In this document: positions 19,644-28,051 of the stretch, piece by piece
How the letters are laid out: each line of letters starts with the position of its first letter
Position numbering within the stretch: position 1 is the first letter of the stretch
DNA from: a candidate division TA06 bacterium
Lineage (GTDB): Bacteria > Hydrothermota > 32-111 > QNBC01
Assembly (NCBI GenBank): GCA_003641665.1
Contig: QNBC01000004.1
Location: 1-33,321 of the forward strand
Reading direction: 5' to 3'
DNA length: 33,321 nucleotides
Notes under the pieces: generated by a model
Database searches by the model: none
What the model saw: only the letters and a program-made list of their open reading frames with translations
What the model was told of the DNA's origin: nothing
Program-made: the position numbers and the translations under genes

Positions 19644-21215
19644 GTGGAGATATATTCTGATTATCTTGTTATAGGTAGTGGCGTTGCCGGTTTGATATTC
19701 TCGATAAAAGCTTCCAAATATGGGAAAGTTTCGATAATAACAAAGAAATCCAGAAGCGATGCGAACACCAATTATGCTCAAGGTGGGATTGCTACTGTGT
19801 TTGACGAACATGACAGTTTTGAAATGCATATAAAGGATACTTTGAAAACAGGATGTGGATTAAGCCATGAAGACGTTGTAAATATGGTAATAAAAAATGG
19901 TCCAAGGGTTGTACAGGAATTAATGACTTACGGTGTCAACTTTACGGAAGAGGATGGTAAACTCGATCTGGGAAGAGAGGGAGGTCATTCGAGAAATAGA
20001 ATTGTCCATGCGAAAGATTTAACCGGTTTTGAAATAGAGCAGAGATTACTTGAAAAAATACGTAATAACCCTAACATTGATATGGTTGAGAATCAGATGG
20101 CATTGGATCTAATTTTAAATGATGATGGGAGATGTATAGGAGTAAAATCTTTAGACAGAGAAAATTACATCATAAATCACTATATCGCAAAATTTGTTCT
20201 GTTGGCAACCGGAGGAGCTTCGAGAATTTACAGGTTCACAACTAACCCTTTAATTGCCACTGGAGACGGGATTGCAATGGCATATCTGGCTGGAGCATCA
20301 GTGGGGAATATGGAATTTGTCCAATTTCATCCGACGAGTTTATATGAAAAGGCACAAATTGAAGAAAAATCATTTTTGATTTCTGAAGCGGTCAGAGGGG
20401 CTGGGGCTGTACTAAAGACACCGGACGGAGTTGAATTTATGGATAAATATCATGAATTAAAGAGTCTAGCTCCGAGAGATATTGTTGCAAGAGCCATAGA
20501 TAATGAAACGAAGAAGCATGGTTATGAGTATGTTTATCTTGATCTGTCTTCAATACCGGAAGAGGAAATTAAAAGAAAATTTCCCAATATTCTCAATGCT
20601 TGTGCAAAAAGAGGGATATACCCTCCGAAGGATATGATTCCCGTTATACCTGCGGCGCACTATTTCTGTGGTGGCATTAAAACGGATCGATTGGGTTTGA
20701 CTGATATTGAAGGACTTTATGCTGCCGGAGAAGTAGCATTTACGGGATTACACGGTGCAAACAGATTGGCCAGCAATTCATTATTGGAGGCATTGGTTTT
20801 TTCAGAAAATGCTTTTAAAGATACATTGGATAAACTTGATATAAATGTAAAATTTAATTATAATAAGGAAAAGGAAAAGAAGTTGAATTTTATTGATAGT
20901 GACTTTTTCGATGAAGATAGGGATAAGATACGGAATACAATGTGGGACTATGTAGGAATCGTAAGAAATGATAATCGTTTGAAAAGCGCTCATGGTATTA
21001 TAAAAAATTTCAATGAAAAAATTGAAGAAATGATAGAAAAAGGTAAGTTTAGCAGCACGTTGTTTGAAATGCGAAATATGGGAATTGTGGCTTTACTTGT
21101 TATTGAATCTTCTCTGCTTAGGAAAGAATCAAGAGGGTTGAATTATAATGAAGATTATCCGGAAGAGAAAGATGAATTTAAACATGATACAATTTTAAAA
21201 AGGAGGATGACATGA
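19644..21215 (+). CDS. nadB: L-aspartate oxidase
   Basis: YLVIGSGVAGLIFSIKASKYG, NTNYAQGGIA, FVQFHPTSLY, PAAHYFCGGIKTD, GLHGANRLASNSLLEALVF; GTG start with SD AAGGAG. Confidence 0.95.
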   Translation: MEIYSDYLVIGSGVAGLIFSIKASKYGKVSIITKKSRSDANTNYAQGGIATVFDEHDSFEMHIKDTLKTGCGLSHEDVVNMVIKNGPRVVQELMTYGVNFTEEDGKLDLGREGGHSRNRIVHAKDLTGFEIEQRLLEKIRNNPNIDMVENQMALDLILNDDGRCIGVKSLDRENYIINHYIAKFVLLATGGASRIYRFTTNPLIATGDGIAMAYLAGASVGNMEFVQFHPTSLYEKAQIEEKSFLISEAVRGAGAVLKTPDGVEFMDKYHELKSLAPRDIVARAIDNETKKHGYEYVYLDLSSIPEEEIKRKFPNILNACAKRGIYPPKDMIPVIPAAHYFCGGIKTDRLGLTDIEGLYAAGEVAFTGLHGANRLASNSLLEALVFSENAFKDTLDKLDINVKFNYNKEKEKKLNFIDSDFFDEDRDKIRNTMWDYVGIVRNDNRLKSAHGIIKNFNEKIEEMIEKGKFSSTLFEMRNMGIVALLVIESSLLRKESRGLNYNEDYPEEKDEFKHDTILKRRMT

Positions 21216-21517
21216 AAAACAAAATGGAATTAACCGCCAGACACTTCGACTTGACCGACAATATAAGGGATTTCGTGGAGAAGAAAGTAAATAAGCTCGA
21301 TAACCATAAGGATTATATAATAAACATGAGGATGATTCTCGATCAGGAAAAGAATAGAAACCATGTGGAATTTATGGTAAAGACGAAAGATACTACATTC
21401 TCAAGTAAAGATGAAGGATATGATCTATACATGGCCATAGATAACGTAGTGGATAAAATGTTAATACAATTAAAGAAACGTCTTGATCAATTTGAGAGCA
21501 AGAAAAAAGTAAAATAA
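21212..21517 (+). CDS. hpf: Ribosome hibernation-promoting factor, short form (HPF/YfiA family)
   Basis: MELTARHFDLTDNIRDFVEKKVNKLDNH ... DLYMAIDNVVDKMLIQLKK; 101 aa. Confidence 0.92.
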   Translation: MKNKMELTARHFDLTDNIRDFVEKKVNKLDNHKDYIINMRMILDQEKNRNHVEFMVKTKDTTFSSKDEGYDLYMAIDNVVDKMLIQLKKRLDQFESKKKVK

Positions 21518-21518
21518 T

Positions 21519-22514
21519 ATGTCTGAATCAATAATTCATAAGGAAATATCCGTTTTACAGTTTTATAATAATAAAAAGGCTGATTTCGGTTTAGAGTGTT
21601 TAACCGGAGATACGGGATTTGATAACAAAATTGTTTCTTCTGATATTAATAGGCCTGGTTTAATACTTACCGGATTTAAGAACTATTTTCTTTATCAGCG
21701 AATACAAGTCTTGGGACAGACTGAATATTCGTATCTAAAAACTTTATCCGTTAAAAAGCGGAGAAAAGCTATAAGGGATTTGTTTTCGTTTAAAATCCCG
21801 TTGGTTATTATCACAAAAGGATTGGATTATGATCCATATCTTATTAAAATTGCAAAGAAAAATAAAATTCCTGTCTTAAGGACCAAAGAGATTACCACAA
21901 ATTTAATACATAAAATATCCTCATATCTCAGTGCTCAATTAGCTCCGGAAGTTATTTTACATGGTTCTCTGATAGATGTTTATGGTATTGGCGTGTTAAT
22001 CAGGGGGGAAAGCGGTATTGGTAAAAGTGAACTGGCGCTTGATCTTGTTGAGAGAGGACATAGAATGGTTGCAGATGATATAGTATCCATACGTCGACGA
22101 ACTTCCGAAATCCTAATGGGTTCTGGATTAGCCGATAGGGAATCGTTGCAGCATTTTATGGAAATTAGAGGTGTAGGAATTATAGATTTGGCGAGAATAT
22201 TCGGTATTAGAGGTATTCGTTTGCATAAAAGAGTGGAACTTCAGGTTAACCTGATCAAATGGAGAGAAGATATCGATTATGAGCGTATTGGGATAAAACA
22301 ACATATGGTAGACATATTAGGAGTTAAAATACCAAATATAGAAATTCCGCTTGTTCCGGGGAAAAATGTATCGGTAATAGTGGAAGTGATAGCATTAAAT
22401 CATCAATTGAAACTAATAGGTGTTGATGCTGCACAGATATTTGACAGAAAATTAATTGAATTAATGAAAAAGGAAGGTAGAAAACTTGCGAGTCTTGATG
22501 AAGATATGGAATAA
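21519..22514 (+). CDS. hprK: HPr kinase/phosphorylase
   Basis: Walker A GESGIGKS, DDIV, signature MEIRGVGIIDLARIFGIRGIR; 331 aa. Confidence 0.94.
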   Translation: MSESIIHKEISVLQFYNNKKADFGLECLTGDTGFDNKIVSSDINRPGLILTGFKNYFLYQRIQVLGQTEYSYLKTLSVKKRRKAIRDLFSFKIPLVIITKGLDYDPYLIKIAKKNKIPVLRTKEITTNLIHKISSYLSAQLAPEVILHGSLIDVYGIGVLIRGESGIGKSELALDLVERGHRMVADDIVSIRRRTSEILMGSGLADRESLQHFMEIRGVGIIDLARIFGIRGIRLHKRVELQVNLIKWREDIDYERIGIKQHMVDILGVKIPNIEIPLVPGKNVSVIVEVIALNHQLKLIGVDAAQIFDRKLIELMKKEGRKLASLDEDME

Positions 22515-23802
22515 GAGTAGGATTTACATTTTTGTTTTAGCTTTAGTATTATTTTTTATTTTAACATATCGGTTTTACAAGCTTGATCAAAAAAAAGAGA
22601 AATTAATTGATAAAGAGTATATTTCTTTTCTAAGTTCACAGATAAAAAGTAACATTAATAATAAATTGCAGATCTCATCAGCAGTTTTAAAGTATATTGT
22701 AAATTTACAATACTTTAAGGAGATTGCTGTTTTCGATTCTTCAGGCAAAGAGCTGTTTTCCATGGCAAAAGGAAATTCGATTGCAGACACGGTACTAATC
22801 AAAAGTTTAGTTACAAATCCTTCTAACAATGATTCTCTCTTATTTACCGGGAACGTATATATTAATGTAATTCCTATTAAAAGCGTTTTGAATAATGTAC
22901 CGATAGGTAAAGCAATACTTGTTACTGTTCCTCATTTAGAAGGGAATTATTTTATGTTTATCAGAAAACAGTTATATCTGATTGTAGCGTTTATATTATT
23001 CTTATTAATAATATTTATCAAATTTCCCGAAAAACAGATGTTATCCATTGAACAATCGGAGCAAGATAATAATGCGGAAGATGAACTTGTTGAGATATTT
23101 AAAGAAGAAAGGAAAATTGATACGGAACATGAGATAAAACCGGAAATAAATAATAAAAATGACCTTAAGAAGATTAAAAATAATATAATAAAAAAGCTCG
23201 ATGAATTAATTCTAACTATGGGCAAAATCGAAGAATATGAAAAAATGAAATATGGAATTGATTTGGAAGATAGTTTAAAGAGTTTAAATAATGATTTTCA
23301 ATTATTTAAAAATAATATTATTCACCTTGAAGAAGAAGATGCTGCAATTTCAGAAAAAAATAGAAATTTTATTCTGAAATTAAAAGAAGGATTTGGGAAA
23401 ATCGAATATTTTGCCAATAGGTTGAGAATACTTTCTTATAACGCAATGATTTTGGCTAATTCTTCCGGTAGTGAGGGAGAAGGATTCAAAGTGGTTGCCG
23501 ATGAGATGGCAAATTTGTCTGATAGAATTTTTCAATTTCAGAATGAAATTGAAAATGAAATCGATAAAACTAATTTAAGGAATGAATCGCCTCTTATAGA
23601 GAAATTAAAAGAGCATATAAACGTTACTGAAAGCCATATTGGAAATATTCGGGAAGAGAAAGAAAAAGAAAATGAAAAATTGAATTTAGCGATTAATAGT
23701 CTTATTCATAAAAATAAAAATAAATTATATGACCGATATAAGGCTGCTTTAGATGAATTTAAACTGTTTTTAGAGGAGATTTTCCCTAACTTAAATTCCT
23801 GA
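22486..23802 (+). CDS. Two-TM membrane protein with extracytoplasmic sensor-like domain and degenerate MCP signalling hairpin
   Basis: TM1 [20 protein letters not shown]2 [18 protein letters not shown]; coiled coil around [36 protein letters not shown], resembling the MCP tip LALNAAIEAARAGExGRGFAVVADEVRxLA. TTG 22486 or ATG 22498 start. Confidence 0.75.
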   Translation: MRVLMKIWNKSRIYIFVLALVLFFILTYRFYKLDQKKEKLIDKEYISFLSSQIKSNINNKLQISSAVLKYIVNLQYFKEIAVFDSSGKELFSMAKGNSIADTVLIKSLVTNPSNNDSLLFTGNVYINVIPIKSVLNNVPIGKAILVTVPHLEGNYFMFIRKQLYLIVAFILFLLIIFIKFPEKQMLSIEQSEQDNNAEDELVEIFKEERKIDTEHEIKPEINNKNDLKKIKNNIIKKLDELILTMGKIEEYEKMKYGIDLEDSLKSLNNDFQLFKNNIIHLEEEDAAISEKNRNFILKLKEGFGKIEYFANRLRILSYNAMILANSSGSEGEGFKVVADEMANLSDRIFQFQNEIENEIDKTNLRNESPLIEKLKEHINVTESHIGNIREEKEKENEKLNLAINSLIHKNKNKLYDRYKAALDEFKLFLEEIFPNLNS

Positions 23803-24364
23803 TTACAAGTTTGCTGATTGCTTTTAATGTTTCAAAAACGCCTATTCCCTGTATAGCCACAGCTTCAAAGGAGGGTAATTTCTGTGGGTTGAGTATGTTT
23901 TCCAATTCATCAACTGTTGAAATATTTGGTAAATCTCTCTTGTTATATTGGAGAACCAAAGGGACAGATGCAAGGTTCAAGTTATATTCCTGTAAATTTT
24001 CCAGCATATTTTGAAGTGAATCAATATTATCTTCCAATCTTTCAACCTGTGAATCGGCTACAAACACAATACCGTCAACACCTTTAAGTATCAGTTTTCT
24101 TGATGCATTGTAATAAACTTGTCCTGGAACAGTATAAAGATGGAATCTGGTTTTAAAACCTCGGATATTACCGAGATTTACTGGTAAAAAATCGAAAAAA
24201 AGTGTTCTATCCAATTCGGTTGCAAGACTAATAAGGTTACCTTTTGCATTGGGAGAGATCTTCGAATAAATATACTTTATATTAGTAGTTTTTCCACCGA
24301 GACCGGGACCATAATAAACTATTTTACAACTAATTTCCCTTGAAGCGTAGTTTATCAGTGACAA
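23786..24364 (-). CDS. mglA: MglA-like small Ras-family GTPase
   Basis: [58 protein letters not shown] motifs. Confidence 0.92.
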   Translation of the reverse strand: MSLINYASREISCKIVYYGPGLGGKTTNIKYIYSKISPNAKGNLISLATELDRTLFFDFLPVNLGNIRGFKTRFHLYTVPGQVYYNASRKLILKGVDGIVFVADSQVERLEDNIDSLQNMLENLQEYNLNLASVPLVLQYNKRDLPNISTVDELENILNPQKLPSFEAVAIQGIGVFETLKAISKLVIRNLS

Positions 24365-24378
24365 GGATTACCTCCAAT

Positions 24379-24873
24379 CTATTTAAATAATTCATCGAGT
24401 TCGGATTCTGCTTGTTTTTTAAAATCCGTATCAAGACCTACAACATTCTCATCTTTATTTGTTTTTATTTTGTTCATAATATCTTGAATAATGGCATTTA
24501 ATTCATCTGTGGCATGTTTTATTCGTACTCTGACAAGACCTAAACTTGTTCTGGAATCGAAAATGACAACAAGAATAACCTTGTCGGCGATGAGTTGAAT
24601 GTATAAATTCTGATTCTCTCCCTGATGAAACAGTGTGTTAAAATTTTTTTCGCCGACCAGTTTTGCTAATTGGCTTGTGGCTGCAAAATCGGCAGCCGAT
24701 AGAGATGCAAAGGCCGTTGTATCGAGTTGAGAAATGTTACCGGTGCTTGTAATTAATTGTCCGGCTTTATCTATTAAAAGGACCGATATTGCATTGGTCA
24801 TTTTAAGTAATTTCGTTATTGTTTCATTAATTGACCAAAAGTCATTTTCAAATACCTGAAAAGACAAAATCAC
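24379..24873 (-). CDS. Roadblock/LC7-domain protein (MglB-like), immediately upstream of mglA
   Basis: MTNAISVLLIDKAGQLITSTGNISQLDTTAFASLSAADFAATSQLAKLVGE is Roadblock-like. Start GTG 24873 or TTG 24867 (SD GAGGTGAT). Confidence 0.85.
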   Translation of the reverse strand: MILSFQVFENDFWSINETITKLLKMTNAISVLLIDKAGQLITSTGNISQLDTTAFASLSAADFAATSQLAKLVGEKNFNTLFHQGENQNLYIQLIADKVILVVIFDSRTSLGLVRVRIKHATDELNAIIQDIMNKIKTNKDENVVGLDTDFKKQAESELDELFK

Positions 24874-24892
24874 CTCTCTCGTTACTTAATAA

Positions 24893-24921
24893 TAAATAAC
24901 CTATATACGCTAAAAAGTCAA
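24893..24921 (-). promoter_or_regulatory. Weak candidate promoter for the mglBA-like pair (TTGACT-N17-TATTTA)
   Basis: Lies in the 54-bp recR-Roadblock gap; -35 is 5/6 consensus, -10 is poor. Confidence 0.3.
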
Positions 24922-24927
24922 GCAAAA

Positions 24928-25527
24928 TTAATATCCCTTAATTTCTTTTCTCTCATTAATTCCTTGTATAATAGTATAGTTATCAAGATAGTGTATTGTG
25001 CTTCCGTATGGTAAACCGATGGAAGGTTTGGTTATTTTAATATTCTTGTACTTTTTTAATAGGTCATATAGGTATATCGAAGTTACCTCTCCTGCTGTAT
25101 TAGGATTGAGCGCTAATATTACTTCATCAATTTTACTGCTTTCAACTCTCTCTATTAATTCTTTAATACGAAGCTTCTCCGGTGTAATGTTTTCCAAGGG
25201 GGCTAAATGACCTCCGAGTATATGATAAACACCTCTATATTTCCCTGCAGTTTCTATTTGGTACAAATCTTCGATGTTTTCAACAATTAGCACCGTAGAG
25301 TGATCACGATCACTATCACTACAAATAGAGCAGAGTTCTTCCGTTGTAGGATTTCCGCATATCTTGCAAGGATGAATTTTTTCTTTTACTTCGTTTAAGA
25401 GTCTTGACAAACGTTCAATGCTTTCCTTATCCGCTTTAATTGCATAAAAAGTGAATCTTTGTGCAGTTCTGTTGCCAACACCCGGAAGAATTTTAAATGC
25501 TTCTTTTAGTTCATCAATTATGTTCAT
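24928..25527 (-). CDS. recR: Recombination protein RecR
   Basis: LPGVGNRTAQRFTFY, zinc motif CKICGNPTTEELCSIC, Toprim VLIVENIEDLYQIETAGKYRGVYHILGGHLAP. Confidence 0.97.
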   Translation of the reverse strand: MNIIDELKEAFKILPGVGNRTAQRFTFYAIKADKESIERLSRLLNEVKEKIHPCKICGNPTTEELCSICSDSDRDHSTVLIVENIEDLYQIETAGKYRGVYHILGGHLAPLENITPEKLRIKELIERVESSKIDEVILALNPNTAGEVTSIYLYDLLKKYKNIKITKPSIGLPYGSTIHYLDNYTIIQGINERKEIKGY

Positions 25528-25831
25528 ATCCGAAGGGAAAACCCGGTAAATTTATTTGGAGATCTTTCATTTTTTCTTCTGTAATATGCTTGACCTTTTC
25601 CTGAGACGATTGTAATCCAGAAATAATTAATCCGCTTAATAATTCTTTTTTATCAGGGGACAGTAAAGATTCATCTATATCAATGGACAAGATATCTCCC
25701 TTTCCGTTTGATATGATTTTTATCAAACCTCCACCGACGATAGTTTCGAATGTTTCGTTTTCGAGCTCCTGTTGCATCTTATCGAGCTTTTCTTTGAATT
25801 CTTTTGCCTTTTTAAATATATCATCAAACAT
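25514..25831 (-). CDS. YbaB/EbfC family nucleoid-associated protein
   Basis: 105 aa between dnaX and recR; KLDKMQQELENETFETIVGGGLIKIISNGKGDILSIDID. Confidence 0.93.
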   Translation of the reverse strand: MFDDIFKKAKEFKEKLDKMQQELENETFETIVGGGLIKIISNGKGDILSIDIDESLLSPDKKELLSGLIISGLQSSQEKVKHITEEKMKDLQINLPGFPFGYEHN

Positions 25832-27359
25832 CGTTACTCCTTATATCTTCGATTTCTGCATTAAAACTATTTTTTAATTTTTCAAGATTCTTGTCTACTT
25901 CTTCAGTCAATTTATTGTTATCCTTTTGAAGAATATCAACGGAAATTTTTAAGTCGTTTTTAAAGAAAGCATTAATCTCCTTTTGAAACTCATTGTAAAA
26001 ATTCTTTAGAAGCAGATCTTTATGTATACCGTTTACAATCTGTATCTTGATTTCTCTATCAGTTAGTTCCACCAGTTTGGAACCGATAAGAAAGGGATGC
26101 AATTTTGGATAATTGTTATCCAAATATGAGAGAAAACCATCCCAATTTTTATTATAATTTGAAGAAACATTAGATCTTTTTTCAGGTTTGTTTAACACTT
26201 TTTTATCTATCTTGCTTTTATGAAGAGTCGGTTGAGAATCATATAAATTATTCTCTAAGATATAACTATCTATATCAATGAATCTATCGAGTTTCGAGAT
26301 ATAAATCAGTTTCATTTCAATGTAAATATGAGGGATATGAGAATATTTCAAGGATTCCAAAACTTCAAATAATGTATTTATAATTGCAATAAGTGTGATT
26401 TCTGAGTAATCCGTATATTCTTTCAGAGAGTTCAAAATATCTGTGGAGAATTCATTGATTTTTATCTGCGATTTAAGTAATAAAATGACTCTGTAATATT
26501 TGATAAGTTGCTGTAAAAATATATTGAGATTGTAACCCTTATTGTATATGGTGTGTACTATGTCAATTATTTCCGATTGCGAATTAGTGTAAATAGCTTT
26601 TATAAGAGATTTATAAATGTTAAAATCCGGAATTCCGGATAATCTGTCTATAATTTCATCTGTGATATTATTCTCGGAAAACGAAGATGCTTTATCGAGG
26701 AATCCTTCTGCATCTCTTAAGCATCCTTCGGACAAATTAGCGATTTTATCAATAGCTTCTTTCGTGATTTTCAAATTTTCGTTATCTGCTATGAATTTGA
26801 GTTGTTTAGATATTTCCGGAATAGTGAGCCGTCTGAAGTCGAAACGTTGGCAGCGTGAGATTATTGTTTCCGGTACCTTATGTGGTTCTGTAGTGGCAAA
26901 AATAAAGATTACATGTGAAGGTGGTTCTTCTAAAATTTTAAGAAGAGCATTAAATGCTTCTCGTGTCAACATATGTACTTCATCAATGATAAAAATCTTA
27001 TATCGACTTTTTATTGGGGAAAACATGACATTTTCCTTAAGCTCGCGAATTTGGTCGATTCCTCTGTTACTCGCACCATCAATCTCAATAACGTCGGGGC
27101 TTATTCCCTTTTTTATTTCTATGCAGTTAGTACATTTCTGACATGGTTCGGGAGTCGGGCCACTCTCACAATTTAGAGATTTTGAGAAAATTCTTGCTGT
27201 TGATGTTTTCCCAGTTCCTCTTGGACCTGTAAAAAGATAAGCATGAGCGATTCTATTTAATTTAATAGCGTTTGATAGTGTAATTGTGATATGCTCTTGC
27301 CCGATGATTTCATCGAATGATTCCGGGCGGTATTTTCTTGCAAAAACTAAATAACTCAT
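25824..27359 (-). CDS. dnaX: DNA polymerase III subunit gamma/tau
   Basis: ARKYRPESFDEIIGQEHI, GPRGTGKTSTARIF, zinc motif CxxCxxC, IIDEVHMLTREAFNALLKILEEPP; ATG at 27359. Confidence 0.97.
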   Translation of the reverse strand: MSYLVFARKYRPESFDEIIGQEHITITLSNAIKLNRIAHAYLFTGPRGTGKTSTARIFSKSLNCESGPTPEPCQKCTNCIEIKKGISPDVIEIDGASNRGIDQIRELKENVMFSPIKSRYKIFIIDEVHMLTREAFNALLKILEEPPSHVIFIFATTEPHKVPETIISRCQRFDFRRLTIPEISKQLKFIADNENLKITKEAIDKIANLSEGCLRDAEGFLDKASSFSENNITDEIIDRLSGIPDFNIYKSLIKAIYTNSQSEIIDIVHTIYNKGYNLNIFLQQLIKYYRVILLLKSQIKINEFSTDILNSLKEYTDYSEITLIAIINTLFEVLESLKYSHIPHIYIEMKLIYISKLDRFIDIDSYILENNLYDSQPTLHKSKIDKKVLNKPEKRSNVSSNYNKNWDGFLSYLDNNYPKLHPFLIGSKLVELTDREIKIQIVNGIHKDLLLKNFYNEFQKEINAFFKNDLKISVDILQKDNNKLTEEVDKNLEKLKNSFNAEIEDIRSNDV

Positions 27360-27372
27360 AATATAAAAGAAA

Positions 27373-27449
27373 GGGGATAGCGTACCAGAGCACTCTTACC
27401 GTTGCTACCTTTCGGTCCTGGCGGGGTTTGAGAGATGATACCTATCCCC
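27373..27449 (-). ncRNA. ffs: Bacterial small SRP RNA (4.5S-like), 77 nt
   Basis: Minus strand GGGGATAGGTATCA...CCGCCAGGACCGAAAGGTAGCAACGG...TGGTACGCTATCCCC: conserved SRP helix 8 with GNRA (GAAA) tetraloop and AGCA asymmetric loop; terminal 8-bp stem GGGGATAG/CTATCCCC. Confidence 0.9.
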
Positions 27450-27465
27450 ATTTTATCTAAAATTG

Positions 27466-27538
27466 TGGAGCAGAGCGGATTCGAACCGCCGGCCTTCTCC
27501 GTGCGAGGGAGACGCTCTCCCAGCTGAGCTACTGCCCC
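27466..27538 (-). tRNA. tRNA-Ala (anticodon CGC)
   Basis: Minus strand GGGGCAG-TA-GCTC-AGCTGGGA-GAGC-G-TCTCC-CTCGCAC-GGAGA-AGGCC-GGCGG-TTCGAAT-CCGCT-CTGCTCC-A; all stems pair; G3:U70 identity pair; 73 nt, CCA not encoded. Confidence 0.95.
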
Positions 27539-27548
27539 ATTGGGCAAT

Positions 27549-27577
27549 AAAATAACAGAATATTCGAAATTTGTCAA
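27549..27577 (-). promoter_or_regulatory. Candidate sigma70-type promoter for the tRNA-SRP RNA-dnaX unit (TTGACA-N17-TATTTT)
   Basis: Minus strand TTGACA (27577-27572), 17-bp spacer, TATTTT (27554-27549); -10 ends 10 bp upstream of the tRNA 5' end. Confidence 0.65.
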
Positions 27578-27586
27578 TTACTCATC

Positions 27587-28051
27587 CTATATTTTTCTTA
27601 TAACTTTAGCGGGGTTACCATAAGCTATTACATTATCCGGTATATCTTTGGTTACAACACTTCCTGCACCGATTATACTGTTTTCTCCTATGGTGACACC
27701 TGATAGTATAGTTGTGCTTGTGCCAATGGATGCCCCTTTTTTTACGAGAGTTGTCTCAAGTGTCCATTCTCCTTCTGTAAGGAGTTTACCGTTTGCTGCA
27801 GCGCGAGGATATTTATCATTTATAAAGGAGACATTATGACCTACAAATACCTCGTCTTCAATAGTAACTCCTTCACATATAAATGTATGGGATGAAATCT
27901 TGCAGTTTTTACCTATTTTAGCTCCCTTTTGTATCTCAACAAAAGTACCGATTTTAGTATTATCACCTATTTCGCAACCGTAAATATTTACAAAATCGTA
28001 GATCTTAACATTTTCACCTTTTTTAACGTTTACAATATTTTGAAATTTCAT
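27587..28051 (-). CDS. Hexapeptide-repeat acyltransferase, WbpD/WlbB-like
   Basis: Left-handed beta-helix repeats (IGDNTKIGTFVEIQKGAKIGKNCKISSHTFICEGVTIEDEVFVGHNVSFINDKYPRA); start revised to ATG 28051 (SD AAGGAG), overlapping the upstream stop (TGATG). Confidence 0.85.
   Translation of the reverse strand: MKFQNIVNVKKGENVKIYDFVNIYGCEIGDNTKIGTFVEIQKGAKIGKNCKISSHTFICEGVTIEDEVFVGHNVSFINDKYPRAAANGKLLTEGEWTLETTLVKKGASIGTSTTILSGVTIGENSIIGAGSVVTKDIPDNVIAYGNPAKVIRKI

Noticed and set aside
26617-27141. 174-aa plus-strand ORF opposite dnaX
   Set aside because: Antisense to the highly conserved dnaX ATPase domain; composition typical of a shadow ORF.
27356-27577. 73-aa minus-strand ORF (GGAVAQLGERLPRTEKAGGSNPLCST)
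   Set aside because: It is a translation of the tRNA-Ala and SRP RNA genes on the same strand; a frequent false-positive peptide.
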